Positions 1-4,753 of a stretch of 5,329 bases of DNA are shown one piece after another. Under the pieces are notes generated by a model. That model ran no database searches. It saw only the letters and a list, made by a program, of their open reading frames with translations, and was not told the origin of the DNA. The first letter of the stretch is position 1; every line of letters starts with the position of its first letter. Made by a program: the position numbers and the translations under genes. This stretch comes from Methylovulum sp. (lineage in GTDB: Bacteria; Pseudomonadota; Gammaproteobacteria; Methylococcales; Methylomonadaceae): assembly GCA_004299465.1 (NCBI GenBank), contig SCST01000503.1:1-5329 (forward strand), read 5' to 3'.

Positions 1-604
1 CCAGCGACTTGGTCATCTCCGCTATTTGCTTTTCGGTGGCTTCTTTTTCACGGTCGTGTTTGATAATCAGCGTCGAGACCAGCTCGACAAAGCTGTCTTT
101 GTCGCCGTTCTGGGCGACTTCCAGTAATGCCTGCTTGTCATCATCTGGCAGTTTGCGGTAATCGCGCATGGTGGCGGGGCCTATGCCGATTTGGCGCATG
201 GCGTCGAAAAACTCTTCACCGAGTTGTTTGAGGTTAGCTAGCTCTAATTTTATTGATTCGTATGACCGCCCTTCCACATAGCGACAATATTCTTCAAAAG
301 TGGTAATGATTACCGGTTTTCCGTCAATTAAAATCTGGAATCCTTTGTAAGCCTTTGATTGTTTTATTTTCTGTAAATCCACTAAATCGGTAACATTACT
401 GATTTTTTGGATTACATTGAATACTTGCTTGCGTCCAACGCGCTCGCTAATCAACTGAGTAGCTCTTCGCTGGTCATCACTAAACGCGCTTTTAATCTCC
501 ATTAGCTCCTGCTCCATCTTATCTTCTGGCGCATTCACCTCGACCAAATCAACCTTTCCGGTCAATGGGTTTAGTTCTATGTCAGGTTTTTTATCTCGTG
601 GCAT
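1..604 (-). CDS. Phage-type protein of unknown function, C-terminus beyond the window
   Basis: Read leftward from the ATG at 604, the frame stays open for 201 codons to the left edge, so the gene is partial. An AGGA ribosome site sits about 10 bases before the start, and the upstream gene stops 12 bases earlier. The start is charged (MPRDKKPDIELNPLTGK). A central part reads LQKIKQSKAYKGFQILIDGKP, then TFEEYCRYVEGRSYESIK and ANLKQLGEEFFDAMRQIG (about residues 78-140). The visible end (about 180-201) is rich in K, E and Q and probably begins a coiled coil. The pattern of a stretch like FEEYCR..GRSYESI followed by LxxLGEEF and a helical tail resembles uncharacterised proteins of Pseudomonas-type prophages, from memory. 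A DNA-binding or partition-like role is possible but not shown. It is the last visible gene of the minus-strand series. Confidence 0.85.
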   Translation of the reverse strand, partial: MPRDKKPDIELNPLTGKVDLVEVNAPEDKMEQELMEIKSAFSDDQRRATQLISERVGRKQVFNVIQKISNVTDLVDLQKIKQSKAYKGFQILIDGKPVIITTFEEYCRYVEGRSYESIKLELANLKQLGEEFFDAMRQIGIGPATMRDYRKLPDDDKQALLEVAQNGDKDSFVELVSTLIIKHDREKEATEKQIAEMTKSL

Positions 605-616
605 GATGCGTGTTTC

Positions 617-928
617 CTATGGTTTACGACTGTATCGTTGTTTTATTTCGTCAAGATCGGCTTGGCAGGTTTGGATGTCGTGCTGGTGCGCCAGCGCCAA
701 CTGCACCATAAAAGGCCCCAGCCGGTAGCGTTCGGGAATTTTGGTTTCCTGCACTACGCCGTGCTTCATCATGATGGCAATCATCCGAATGGCCGTGCCG
801 TGGTCTGAGCCGGTAGCTTTAGCAATTTCTCCGGTTGTCAGTCCGTGGAAAGTCAGCCCGCCCAGAACTCGAATAATGGCAAACGCCCTTTTCATCATTT
901 CACTGTCTTTATAGTTATCGGGGTTCAT
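617..928 (-). CDS. IclR-type winged helix-turn-helix protein (103 aa)
   Basis: A small protein that looks like the isolated DNA-binding domain of IclR regulators. Residues 11-72 hold the expected pieces: helix 1 MMKRAFAIIRVLGG, the turn LTTGEIAKATGSDHGTAIRM (recognition helix about 42-52), then a wing-like ERYRLGPFMVQLA. Full IclR regulators are about 250 residues with a C-terminal effector-binding domain. That domain is absent here, so no small-molecule ligand is expected. The start ATG at 928 overlaps the stop of the previous gene as ATGA, a typical translational-coupling junction, and only a weak G-rich ribosome site precedes it. It probably acts as a phage transcription regulator within the minus-strand gene cluster. 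Its target is unknown. The winged-helix assignment is fairly sure; the role is inferred. Confidence 0.8.
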   Translation of the reverse strand: MNPDNYKDSEMMKRAFAIIRVLGGLTFHGLTTGEIAKATGSDHGTAIRMIAIMMKHGVVQETKIPERYRLGPFMVQLALAHQHDIQTCQADLDEIKQRYSRKP

Positions 929-1284
929 GGTCTTTGCCCCCCCGTTTTAGACAGATAATTCTGTAATGGGGCGCTATGCTCATAACCGATGGGCAATCCC
1001 TCGCACCAAAGCGGGTCACGCTCTGGCATCCACAACAAATCAGCAACGTTTTCGGTAAATTCTTCGGCTATATTTTGATACCGGAAAACGGAGTCAGATG
1101 GGTTGAACGTGTCGATAAGCGCCCTATCGACAAACCGCTGGGCAATTTCCTTATACGTTGTTGCGCCTTGGGTCAATTCGGCAAGCAAGGCAAAATCCTT
1201 ATGTAATCGCTCAATATGCTGAGCAATAGCCAGTGCTTTGGTTGCACTGATTAGCGGTGTTAATGAGTCTGTAAAATTAGTCAT
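925..1284 (-). CDS. Hypothetical protein, 119 aa, in the regulator cluster
   Basis: I do not recognise this protein. The chosen start is the ATG at 1284 (MTNFTDSLTPLIS), because GAGG lies 6 bases before it. Upstream TTG (1299) and ATG (1296) codons in the same frame lie inside the preceding gene and have no better ribosome site. The start overlaps the upstream stop by 8 bases (ATGACTAA), and the stop overlaps the next start by 4 bases (ATGA), so the three genes are translationally linked. The N-terminal two thirds look helical and soluble (LISATKALAIAQHIERLHKDFALLAEL). The C-terminal third is rich in W, P and E (LLWMPERDPLWCEGLPIGYE). No signal peptide or membrane segment is seen. The linkage on both sides suggests function with the neighbouring HTH proteins. 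Confidence 0.75.
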   Translation of the reverse strand: MTNFTDSLTPLISATKALAIAQHIERLHKDFALLAELTQGATTYKEIAQRFVDRALIDTFNPSDSVFRYQNIAEEFTENVADLLWMPERDPLWCEGLPIGYEHSAPLQNYLSKTGGQRP

Positions 1285-1759
1285 GGATAACCTCATCAAA
1301 TAATTCAGGTTGCTGGTATTTCAAAACGTTACCGCGATGAAATACCATCGACTCCAGCGCCTGCTGGATGGCGGATAGCGTGGTCTCCATATCCGCCGGG
1401 TGCTTGTAAAACTGGATCAATGCGCCGATGGCGGCATTGGTGGTCTCTTGCAGCAAGTGGATGTCATCGGCTTTTACTTTGCGGCCTATGGGCACCTCAA
1501 TCACTAATTTATTGTTGCTGGTCACCAGCCAGCGGCTAACGCAATCAATGCCGCAGGCCATTTCAAACGGCTTGATCATATTGGCGGGCAAGCCGCCGCA
1601 TTCCACCCATTTGTACAATGTCCATTTCGAGGCCATGCCCATTAACTCGGACACTTGTTCCAGCGAACGGTTATGTTTGTCCTTGGCGTGCTCGATGCAC
1701 AGCTCCATCGCATGGCGCAGATTGCCGGCATGAACCCGCTTCCAATTGCGTTTAGCCAT
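1277..1759 (-). CDS. Phage CII-like helix-turn-helix regulatory protein (160 aa)
   Basis: Probably a phage DNA-binding regulator. Residues 31-80 look like a helix-turn-helix domain: RSLEQVSELMGMASKWTLYK gives two helices and a turn, followed by WVECGGLPANMIKPFEMACG and the WLV ending seen in CII/Cro-like phage proteins. After it comes a short basic strand (VIEVPIGRKVK), then a helical tail (101-140) likely used for oligomerisation. The basic N-terminus (MAKRNWKRVH) fits DNA contact. A GAGG ribosome site lies about 7 bases before the ATG at 1759. It is the first gene of the left cluster, directly downstream of the intergenic region with a palindrome at 1817-1832, which may control it. The link to the CII (CP76-type) family rests on architecture and memory, not a search. 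Confidence 0.75.
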   Translation of the reverse strand: MAKRNWKRVHAGNLRHAMELCIEHAKDKHNRSLEQVSELMGMASKWTLYKWVECGGLPANMIKPFEMACGIDCVSRWLVTSNNKLVIEVPIGRKVKADDIHLLQETTNAAIGALIQFYKHPADMETTLSAIQQALESMVFHRGNVLKYQQPELFDEVIHD

Positions 1760-1800
1760 TGGAAGCCTCTAAAAAACCAACCGCCAAACAAATACCGGCC

Positions 1801-1832
1801 TTGCATCTGTTAAAAGCGCATTTCATAATGCG
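1801..1832 (+). promoter_or_regulatory. Candidate rightward promoter with palindromic operator over its -10 box
   Basis: TTGCAT (1801-1806) and CATAAT (1824-1829) are separated by 17 bases. The -10 is 5 of 6 to consensus; the -35 keeps only TTG. A perfect inverted repeat CGCATT-tcat-AATGCG (1817-1832) covers the -10, so a bound dimer would block it. The start of the plus gene at 1870 is about 40 bases downstream. A further inverted pair CCCGT (1841-1845) and ACGGG (1857-1861) could fold the leader near the ribosome site. The leftward gene starting at 1759 must also be served from this region or by read-through. I found no convincing leftward promoter. Confidence 0.45.
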
Positions 1833-1869
1833 AAAATAAACCCGTCTTAAACCAACACGGGAAAACACC

Positions 1870-2127
1870 ATGAACAACGAGCAATACCATGAACTAAACG
1901 GCAAAATACAAGGACTGGTCGATATTGTTTTAACGCTGGTTATAACGTTAGAGCATAAACAAATGATTGATGCCAATGCCTTCGCTGATACGTTAGAGCA
2001 GCTGGCCTTCATGCGCGACCTATGTCCTGAGCTGGAATCGGGCCGGGAGCTGATAGATCATTTTGTTGAGCTGCTTGATGATCATGCTGAGCGTAACGCA
2101 CAGGCAGATTCCGGGACGTCGCAATAA
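1870..2127 (+). CDS. Hypothetical small acidic protein, 85 aa, lone plus-strand gene
   Basis: I do not recognise a named family. The protein is acidic and mostly helical: MNNEQYHELNGKIQGLVDIV, a hydrophobic helix LVDIVLTLVITLEHK, then MIDANAFADTLEQLAFMRDL and a charged end (HFVELLDDHAERNAQ). The start ATG at 1870 follows a modest GGGA ribosome site and a candidate promoter. It is read against its neighbours on both sides, which suggests an independently expressed accessory gene. Residues around LVITL..IDANAFADTL line up with the proteins at 4170 (LARAL..LDREVFNDQL) and 4858 (LVKTL..LQMDDLFKNL), so it may be a distant copy of those. Its last 119 bases overlap the minus-strand frame 2009-2416. 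Confidence 0.65.
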   Translation: MNNEQYHELNGKIQGLVDIVLTLVITLEHKQMIDANAFADTLEQLAFMRDLCPELESGRELIDHFVELLDDHAERNAQADSGTSQ

Positions 2128-2416
2128 ACCGCAGCGAGGACTCGGGGAGGCATGATGTGCGTTGTACTTTAATGTGTCGGCGGCGATGAAAGCCGGGATG
2201 ATTGTGTAAGCGGAAAAATAATGTACCGTCAGTTGGCGCTACTGGGCGTGTGGCCGGATGTCGATCCCCATGAAGCGGCTCGGCAAACGCTTGAACCAGT
2301 TGCCTGGCGGCCGCCTCGGTAGTTATGCGCTTGCCGTTGCGTCGGGTGCCTGCTATGACATAAGCGCCGATGATGGTCGCATCCAGCGACTGGTTAGGAA
2401 TGAGTGCTTGATACAT
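2009..2416 (-). CDS. Hypothetical protein with plausible N-terminus; C-terminal part doubtful
   Basis: The start at 2416 is well supported. It lies just after an AGGAG ribosome site in the third copy of the 24-base gene-junction repeat, 9 bases after the stop of the 46-residue gene. The first 50 or so residues (MYQALIPNQSLDATIIGAYV, then TRRNGKRITTEAAARQLVQAF) look like an ordinary protein. After about residue 50 the translation turns rich in H, R, P and S, unlike a folded protein, and the last 119 bases run opposite the gene at 1870-2127. The real product may therefore have been longer or different before a frameshift or a replacement of its 3' end. No family is recognised. Confidence 0.45.
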   Translation of the reverse strand: MYQALIPNQSLDATIIGAYVIAGTRRNGKRITTEAAARQLVQAFAEPLHGDRHPATRPVAPTDGTLFFRLHNHPGFHRRRHIKVQRTSCLPESSLRFIATSRNLPVRYAQHDHQAAQQNDLSAPGPIPAQDIGRA

Positions 2417-2437
2417 GGTGGTCTCCTAAGCGGTTGG
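2414..2437 (-). repeat. Gene-junction repeat, copy 3
   Basis: A 24-base sequence with core CCGCTTAGGAG, ending in CCATG. It carries the TAG stop of the 46-residue gene, the AGGAG ribosome site and the ATG at 2416. It differs from copy 1 (3130-3153) at 3 positions. Confidence 0.8.
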
Positions 2438-2566
2438 GTTGTGTTGTAGTACGGCAAACCAGCACAATAGGCGTTGCATCGCCAGTTGTCGGTTGCTGTC
2501 GTAAACCGCGAAGCGGCCTATTTCAGCGCGGTAATAGCCGTATTGCGGCAGGTATTGGATGGACAT
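2426..2566 (-). CDS. Small hypothetical protein, 46 aa
   Basis: A short gene fills the gap between Rha and the next frame. It begins MSIQYLPQYGYYRAEIGRFA and ends CWFAVLQHNPTA. The start ATG at 2566 has a strong AGGAG ribosome site inside copy 2 of the junction repeat, and its TAG stop lies inside copy 3, so the frame exactly spans two repeat copies. That exact fit is the main evidence that it is real. The protein is aromatic-rich (six Tyr, two Phe, one Trp) with no signal peptide or membrane helix. Function is unknown. Small early phage proteins of this kind often modify host enzymes, but nothing here shows that. Confidence 0.6.
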   Translation of the reverse strand: MSIQYLPQYGYYRAEIGRFAVYDSNRQLAMQRLLCWFAVLQHNPTA

Positions 2567-2587
2567 GGCTGCCTCCTAAGCGGCTTG
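2564..2587 (-). repeat. Gene-junction repeat, copy 2
   Basis: A 24-base sequence with core CCGCTTAGGAG, ending in CCATG. It holds the TAG stop of Rha, the AGGAG ribosome site and the ATG of the 46-residue gene. It differs from copy 1 at 3 of 24 positions, all between the ribosome site and the start codon. Confidence 0.8.
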
Positions 2588-3132
2588 TTGGTCAGTTGAT
2601 GGTTTAATGCCAAGGTGACGGCAATTGAGTCCGGCGGCATTCATGCGCACGATCATCTTTTGCACATTGCGGATGTGCTTGCCTTGCCGGTCGGCAATTT
2701 CACGGTTGCTCTTGCCTTGTTGCAGGTAGGCAGCGGTTTCGCGCCATTGCGGGTGCTTGGCGAACAGTCCGTCGATCAGGGCGCGGTGCTCGGTGACCAA
2801 GGCCTGATTGAGCAACTGCTCCATGCGGTTGAAGGCGCTGATGAAGGCGATGTTCCACAGGAAGGCTTTATCGCCGGTGAAGCCACGCACCAATAGGGTG
2901 AAACCGTCGCGAGACAGGTTGTAGGCTTTTTGTTCTCGATTCATAGCGTCAAGGTAAGAGATCGGCTCAAAATTGAGCCGATTAAACTCTTTATCCGGGC
3001 ATTTTTTGAGAATAGCTTCGATGTCGCGCAATACGTTTTTATGCTGCTTATCGAACTTCTCAGCCACCAATAACGAGGTGGTGTAAATATGGTCTTGGTC
3101 GGTAATGACGATAGGGTTGGGGGGGGTGTCAT
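2576..3132 (-). CDS. rha: Rha-family phage regulatory protein, start out of frame at a C8 tract
   Basis: The Rha family (Pfam Phage_pRha) comprises phage regulators first noted in lambdoid phages, where they interfere with phage growth in hosts lacking integration host factor. The family signature is clear: SLLVAEKFDKQHKNVLRDIE (about 20-39), then YNLSRDGFTLLVRGFTGDKA (71-90) and AFISAFNRMEQLL (96-108). A C-terminal extension (about 127-170; NREIADRQGKHIRNVQKMI) looks like a second helix-turn-helix. The only start with a good ribosome site is the ATG at 3132, in junction repeat copy 1. It is followed by ACA and eight C residues (3126-3119), and one more C would be needed to join it to the Rha frame, giving 185 residues. 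As written, the Rha frame is open upstream only to a TTG at 3184 inside the preceding gene, with no ribosome site. The stop at 2578-2576 is intact. Phase variation, -1 frameshifting or sequence error can explain this. Confidence 0.85.
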
Positions 3133-3153
3133 GGTCGTCTCCTAAGCGGCTTG
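3130..3153 (-). repeat. Gene-junction repeat, copy 1
   Basis: A 24-base sequence with core CCGCTTAGGAG, ending in CCATG. It contains the TAG stop of the Ner/Cro-like gene, an AGGAG ribosome site and the ATG at 3132 that precedes the C8 tract of Rha. It is the reference copy for those at 2564-2587 and 2414-2437. Confidence 0.8.
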
Positions 3154-3360
3154 CCTTGGCGTTTTTTCGTAACGTCCAGGCCAAAGTTGTGAGAGGGGTA
3201 ATCCGGTTTTAGCGGCAATAACATCAGCAATGCGGCGGGATGTGGAACGGCCGTAGATGATATGGTTGACGCAGCTGTCGGAAACTTTGCACAAACGTGC
3301 AATTTCTAGTTGGTTAGAGTTCGCTTTTTCAAGGGCGGCCTTGATGTCGGCTGGGTGCAT
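3142..3360 (-). CDS. Ner/Cro-like helix-turn-helix protein (72 aa)
   Basis: A single-domain DNA-binding protein. Residues 14-40 form the helix-turn-helix (NSNQLEIARLCKVSDSCVNH, then IIYGRSTSRR), and the protein closes with KTGLPLSQLWPGRY (51-64). The LWPxRY ending is characteristic of the Ner/Nlp group, which includes the Mu Ner repressor of early transcription. YdaS-like Cro proteins are an alternative. The start ATG at 3360 has a GAGG ribosome site 8 bases upstream. It is the first gene read from the leftward promoter at 3428-3455 and lies back to back with the repressor at 3476, the usual repressor/Cro (or c/ner) arrangement. It probably turns down the repressor or the early operon by binding in 3361-3475. 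Its stop lies in the junction repeat that starts Rha. Confidence 0.8.
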   Translation of the reverse strand: MHPADIKAALEKANSNQLEIARLCKVSDSCVNHIIYGRSTSRRIADVIAAKTGLPLSQLWPGRYEKTPRQAA

Positions 3361-3395
3361 GGTTTTTGCCTCGGTTGTTTAGGTTTTAAAAACTC

Positions 3396-3414
3396 ATAAA
3401 TCAAAATGATTTAT
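3396..3414. promoter_or_regulatory. Palindrome O3 in the divergent control region
   Basis: A perfect inverted repeat, ATAAATCA-aaa-TGATTTAT, with 8-base arms. Its sequence differs from the CCAY/RTGG half-sites of the other two palindromes, so it may bind a different protein, for example the Ner/Cro-like product. It lies downstream of the predicted leftward start point, in the leader of the gene at 3360. Confidence 0.5.
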
Positions 3415-3427
3415 TTAAGTCGGGTTT

Positions 3428-3455
3428 ATTATTCCACAATAGTGGAATTTGTCAA
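3428..3455 (-). promoter_or_regulatory. Leftward early promoter
   Basis: On the minus strand a perfect -35 box TTGACA (3455-3450) is followed after 16 bases by AATAAT (3433-3428, 5 of 6 to TATAAT). It drives the Ner/Cro-like and Rha genes. The 16-base spacer is occupied by palindrome O1, so repressor binding would directly exclude RNA polymerase. Confidence 0.7.
3431..3448. promoter_or_regulatory. Palindrome O1, probable repressor operator
   Basis: A perfect inverted repeat, ATTCCAC-aata-GTGGAAT, with 7-base arms. It fills the space between the -35 and -10 boxes of the leftward promoter. It shares its half-site pattern with O2, whose centre is 23 bases away, which suggests one dimeric protein binds both, most likely the repressor encoded at 3476. 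Confidence 0.7.
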
Positions 3456-3471
3456 TCCATTTTTATGGAAT
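3454..3471. promoter_or_regulatory. Palindrome O2 over the repressor ribosome site
   Basis: AATCCAT-tttt-ATGGAAT is an inverted repeat with 6 of 7 arm bases matching and the same layout as O1. It overlaps the edge of the leftward -35 box and includes the GGA that serves as ribosome site for the ATG at 3476, so it could mediate self-repression of the repressor gene. Confidence 0.55.
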
Positions 3472-3475
3472 TTAT

Positions 3476-3838
3476 ATGTCGGTAGAAATTACAGAAACAC
3501 TAGGGGAACGAATAAAACAAACGCGCGGAAATATGTCGCTTGTTGAATTCGCAAATTTATTGGGCATAGGGAAATCGTCGTTAAGTCTTTACGAAAAAAA
3601 TGAACGCATGCCCCCTGCTGATTTTTTTATCCGCATGGATGCGTTATTGCATATTGATTCCGTTTGGTTACTAACTGGCAAAGGTGCGGCCAGTACCGGC
3701 GAAGAGATGACGTCCGACGAAGCGGCGTTGTTGTGGAATTACCGTCGGTGTACTCAAGAAGCGCAGGCTGTCTTGACGCAAACGGCTTTGTTATTACCTA
3801 AAAATGGCGGCGGTGTTGCCGATGAAAAAACGGGGTAA
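3476..3838 (+). CDS. Short XRE-family phage repressor (120 aa)
   Basis: Probably the lysogeny repressor. Residues 8-62 make an XRE/HTH_3 domain: LGERIKQTRGNMSLVEFANL, then LGIGKSSLSLYEKNERMPPA. It is followed by IDSVWLLTGKG (60-70), a sequence that in longer CI-type repressors joins the DNA-binding domain to an S24 peptidase. Here the protein ends about 50 residues later with a helix (ALLWNYRRCTQEAQAVLTQT) and no peptidase, so RecA-driven self-cleavage is not expected. The ATG at 3476 is preferred over an in-frame TTG at 3449, because the TTG lies inside the operators while GGA sits 6 bases before the ATG. It lies back to back with the Ner/Cro-like gene. The protein fits binding to O1 and O2, by inference. 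Confidence 0.85.
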   Translation: MSVEITETLGERIKQTRGNMSLVEFANLLGIGKSSLSLYEKNERMPPADFFIRMDALLHIDSVWLLTGKGAASTGEEMTSDEAALLWNYRRCTQEAQAVLTQTALLLPKNGGGVADEKTG

Positions 3839-3864
3839 ATTTTTAATTAACAGCGAGGCGGGAC

Positions 3865-4104
3865 ATGACAGAAGACAAGTTAGATGTAATGAACAGGGCG
3901 GAAAGCATTGTTGCAGAAGCAGTCCAGCAAGAAGGCTACGACCTGCCTGAGCTGATAAGGGATGAGCTTATTAAGGCGATTAAACTGCATGGGCTTAGCC
4001 AAGCCGGGGCTTTTAATTTGGTTGGTGCAATCGCCAATGTGGAGCGGCAAGCAGGACGCTTACCGCTTAAGGCATTTCCGTTTGAAGGGTTTAAGGAAGG
4101 TTAA
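3865..4104 (+). CDS. Hypothetical protein, 79 aa, downstream of the repressor
   Basis: No family is recognised. A strong GAGG ribosome site lies 6-7 bases before the ATG at 3865, and the gene follows the repressor by 26 bases, so the two are probably co-transcribed. The protein is mainly helical and acidic at its start (MTEDKLDVMNRAESIVAEAV), has a central helix ELIRDELIKAIKLHGLSQAG, and ends FPFEGFKEG. There is no signal peptide or membrane segment. The middle (ELIKAIKLHGLSQAGAFNLV) could be mistaken for a helix-turn-helix but lacks a convincing recognition helix. It is followed 9 bases after its stop by a hairpin repeat that could end part of the transcript. Confidence 0.7.
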   Translation: MTEDKLDVMNRAESIVAEAVQQEGYDLPELIRDELIKAIKLHGLSQAGAFNLVGAIANVERQAGRLPLKAFPFEGFKEG

Positions 4105-4113
4105 CCCTTAAAC

Positions 4114-4147
4114 AGCCAGGTAGGGTACGCACCGCGTACCTTTTCAA
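4114..4147 (+). repeat. 34-base hairpin repeat, copy 1; possible terminator
   Basis: It contains GGTACGC-acc-GCGTACC, a perfect 7-base stem, followed by TTTT, the shape of a rho-independent terminator. A second copy at 4753-4786 matches at 33 of 34 positions. Only 22 bases separate this copy from the next start codon, leaving no room for a new promoter, so termination here must be partial if the next gene is co-transcribed. A dispersed REP-like element is the other reading. Confidence 0.75.
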
Positions 4148-4169
4148 TGAATTAAAACAGGAGCGGACG

Positions 4170-4409
4170 ATGACGGATGAAACCACCGACCACCCGGCGG
4201 GCGATACGCCGTGTTTGGAAAGTAAACTGCTGGCCCTGCATACCTCGACGGTTTGCCTGGCCAGGGCGCTGGTATTAAGCGGCGCGTTGGATAGGGAGGT
4301 GTTTAACGATCAGCTTGACGAGGCGCGTAATTGGTTAGCCAGTTTCGATGAATGCGGCCATAATGTAGCGGCGTTTGACGAGTTGACGGCCATGTTGAAG
4401 AAGGTTTAA
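4170..4409 (+). CDS. Hypothetical protein, 79 aa
   Basis: No named family is recognised. The ATG at 4170 has an AGGAG ribosome site 6 bases upstream. After an acidic start (MTDETTDHPAGDTPCLESKL) the protein is helical: LLALHTSTVCLARALVLSGA, then LDREVFNDQLDEARNWLASF, ending ELTAMLKKV. It has three cysteines but no metal-binding spacing. The core LARALVLSGALDREVFNDQL aligns without gaps with the proteins at 1870 and 4858 (shared L, L, L/I, F/L, L positions), suggesting an old duplication. It sits between the two hairpin repeats together with the membrane protein at 4412, whose start is 2 bases after its stop. Confidence 0.7.
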   Translation: MTDETTDHPAGDTPCLESKLLALHTSTVCLARALVLSGALDREVFNDQLDEARNWLASFDECGHNVAAFDELTAMLKKV

Positions 4410-4411
4410 TC

Positions 4412-4753
4412 ATGAGCAATGTTTATAAGCATCCCACTTGGTGGCAAAATAACGATTCCACTCAACCACCGGAGCCGCCCGATATGGCACTTGCCGAACG
4501 TGTTGTCAATCTTGAAAAAGATGTCGCGATGATCAAGACGGATATTGCCGTAATTAAATCCAATTACGCCACGAAAGAAGACCTGGCCAAACTTGCAACC
4601 GATATTCACAAAGCGATGACCGAGCAGACGCGCTGGATTATTATTGCGATGGCTACCTTAATCGCCATTACTACCGCTATTCAAAAAATCATTCCCGCCG
4701 TCGCCGATCGCGTTGCTTCATCCCATGAGCAGCCTGTTAATTCGCCGAAATAA
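4412..4753 (+). CDS. Coiled-coil protein with C-terminal membrane helix, XhlA-like (113 aa)
   Basis: Probably an inner-membrane-anchored phage protein. After a W- and P-rich start (YKHPTWWQNNDSTQPPEPPD), residues 26-70 form a heptad-like coiled coil (LAERVVNLEKDVAMIKTDIA, VIKSNYATKEDLAKLATDIH). A hydrophobic helix at 75-94 (WIIIAMATLIAITTAIQKII) then precedes a short polar tail. This coiled coil plus late membrane helix layout is seen in XhlA-type phage proteins, which take part in lysis in Bacillus prophages, and in many unnamed prophage membrane proteins. No holin or endolysin lies beside it, so a lysis role is not supported here. The start follows the previous stop by 2 bases, so translation is probably coupled, with an AAGG ribosome site. 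Its stop touches the second hairpin repeat. Confidence 0.75.
   Translation: MSNVYKHPTWWQNNDSTQPPEPPDMALAERVVNLEKDVAMIKTDIAVIKSNYATKEDLAKLATDIHKAMTEQTRWIIIAMATLIAITTAIQKIIPAVADRVASSHEQPVNSPK

Noticed and set aside
976..1206. Plus-strand open frame of 76 codons
   Set aside because: It lies wholly opposite the linked minus-strand gene at 925-1284, has no ribosome site, and its product looks like antisense translation.
1428..1733. Plus-strand open frame of 101 codons
   Set aside because: Antisense to the CII-like gene, whose HTH pattern and junctions are convincing. The translation is a serine- and leucine-rich shadow.
1752..2012. Minus-strand open frame opposite the 1870 gene
   Set aside because: Cysteine- and serine-rich shadow running through the intergenic region and overlapping the CII-like start, without a good ribosome site.
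2270..2290. Possible fourth, decayed gene-junction repeat (AGCCGCTT followed by ATG)
   Set aside because: Only about 8 bases match and the stop and AGGAG are missing. Chance similarity within the 2009-2416 frame cannot be excluded.
2258..2607. Two overlapping plus-strand frames (2258-2449 and 2404-2607)
   Set aside because: Both cross gene junctions and repeats of the minus-strand operon, and neither has a ribosome site or protein-like composition.
2615..2896. Plus-strand open frame of 93 codons
   Set aside because: Antisense to the conserved part of Rha; explained as a shadow of its codon usage.
2941..3132. 63-codon frame starting at the ATG before the C8 tract
   Set aside because: It is what the strong start site encodes as written, but the product (MTPPPTLSSLPTKTIFTPPR...) has no protein-like pattern, while the frame one base away gives Rha. 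Treated as the out-of-frame form of Rha.
4406..4609. Minus-strand frame opposite the membrane-protein gene
   Set aside because: Antisense to a gene with clear coiled-coil and membrane segments, and it has no supporting start signal.
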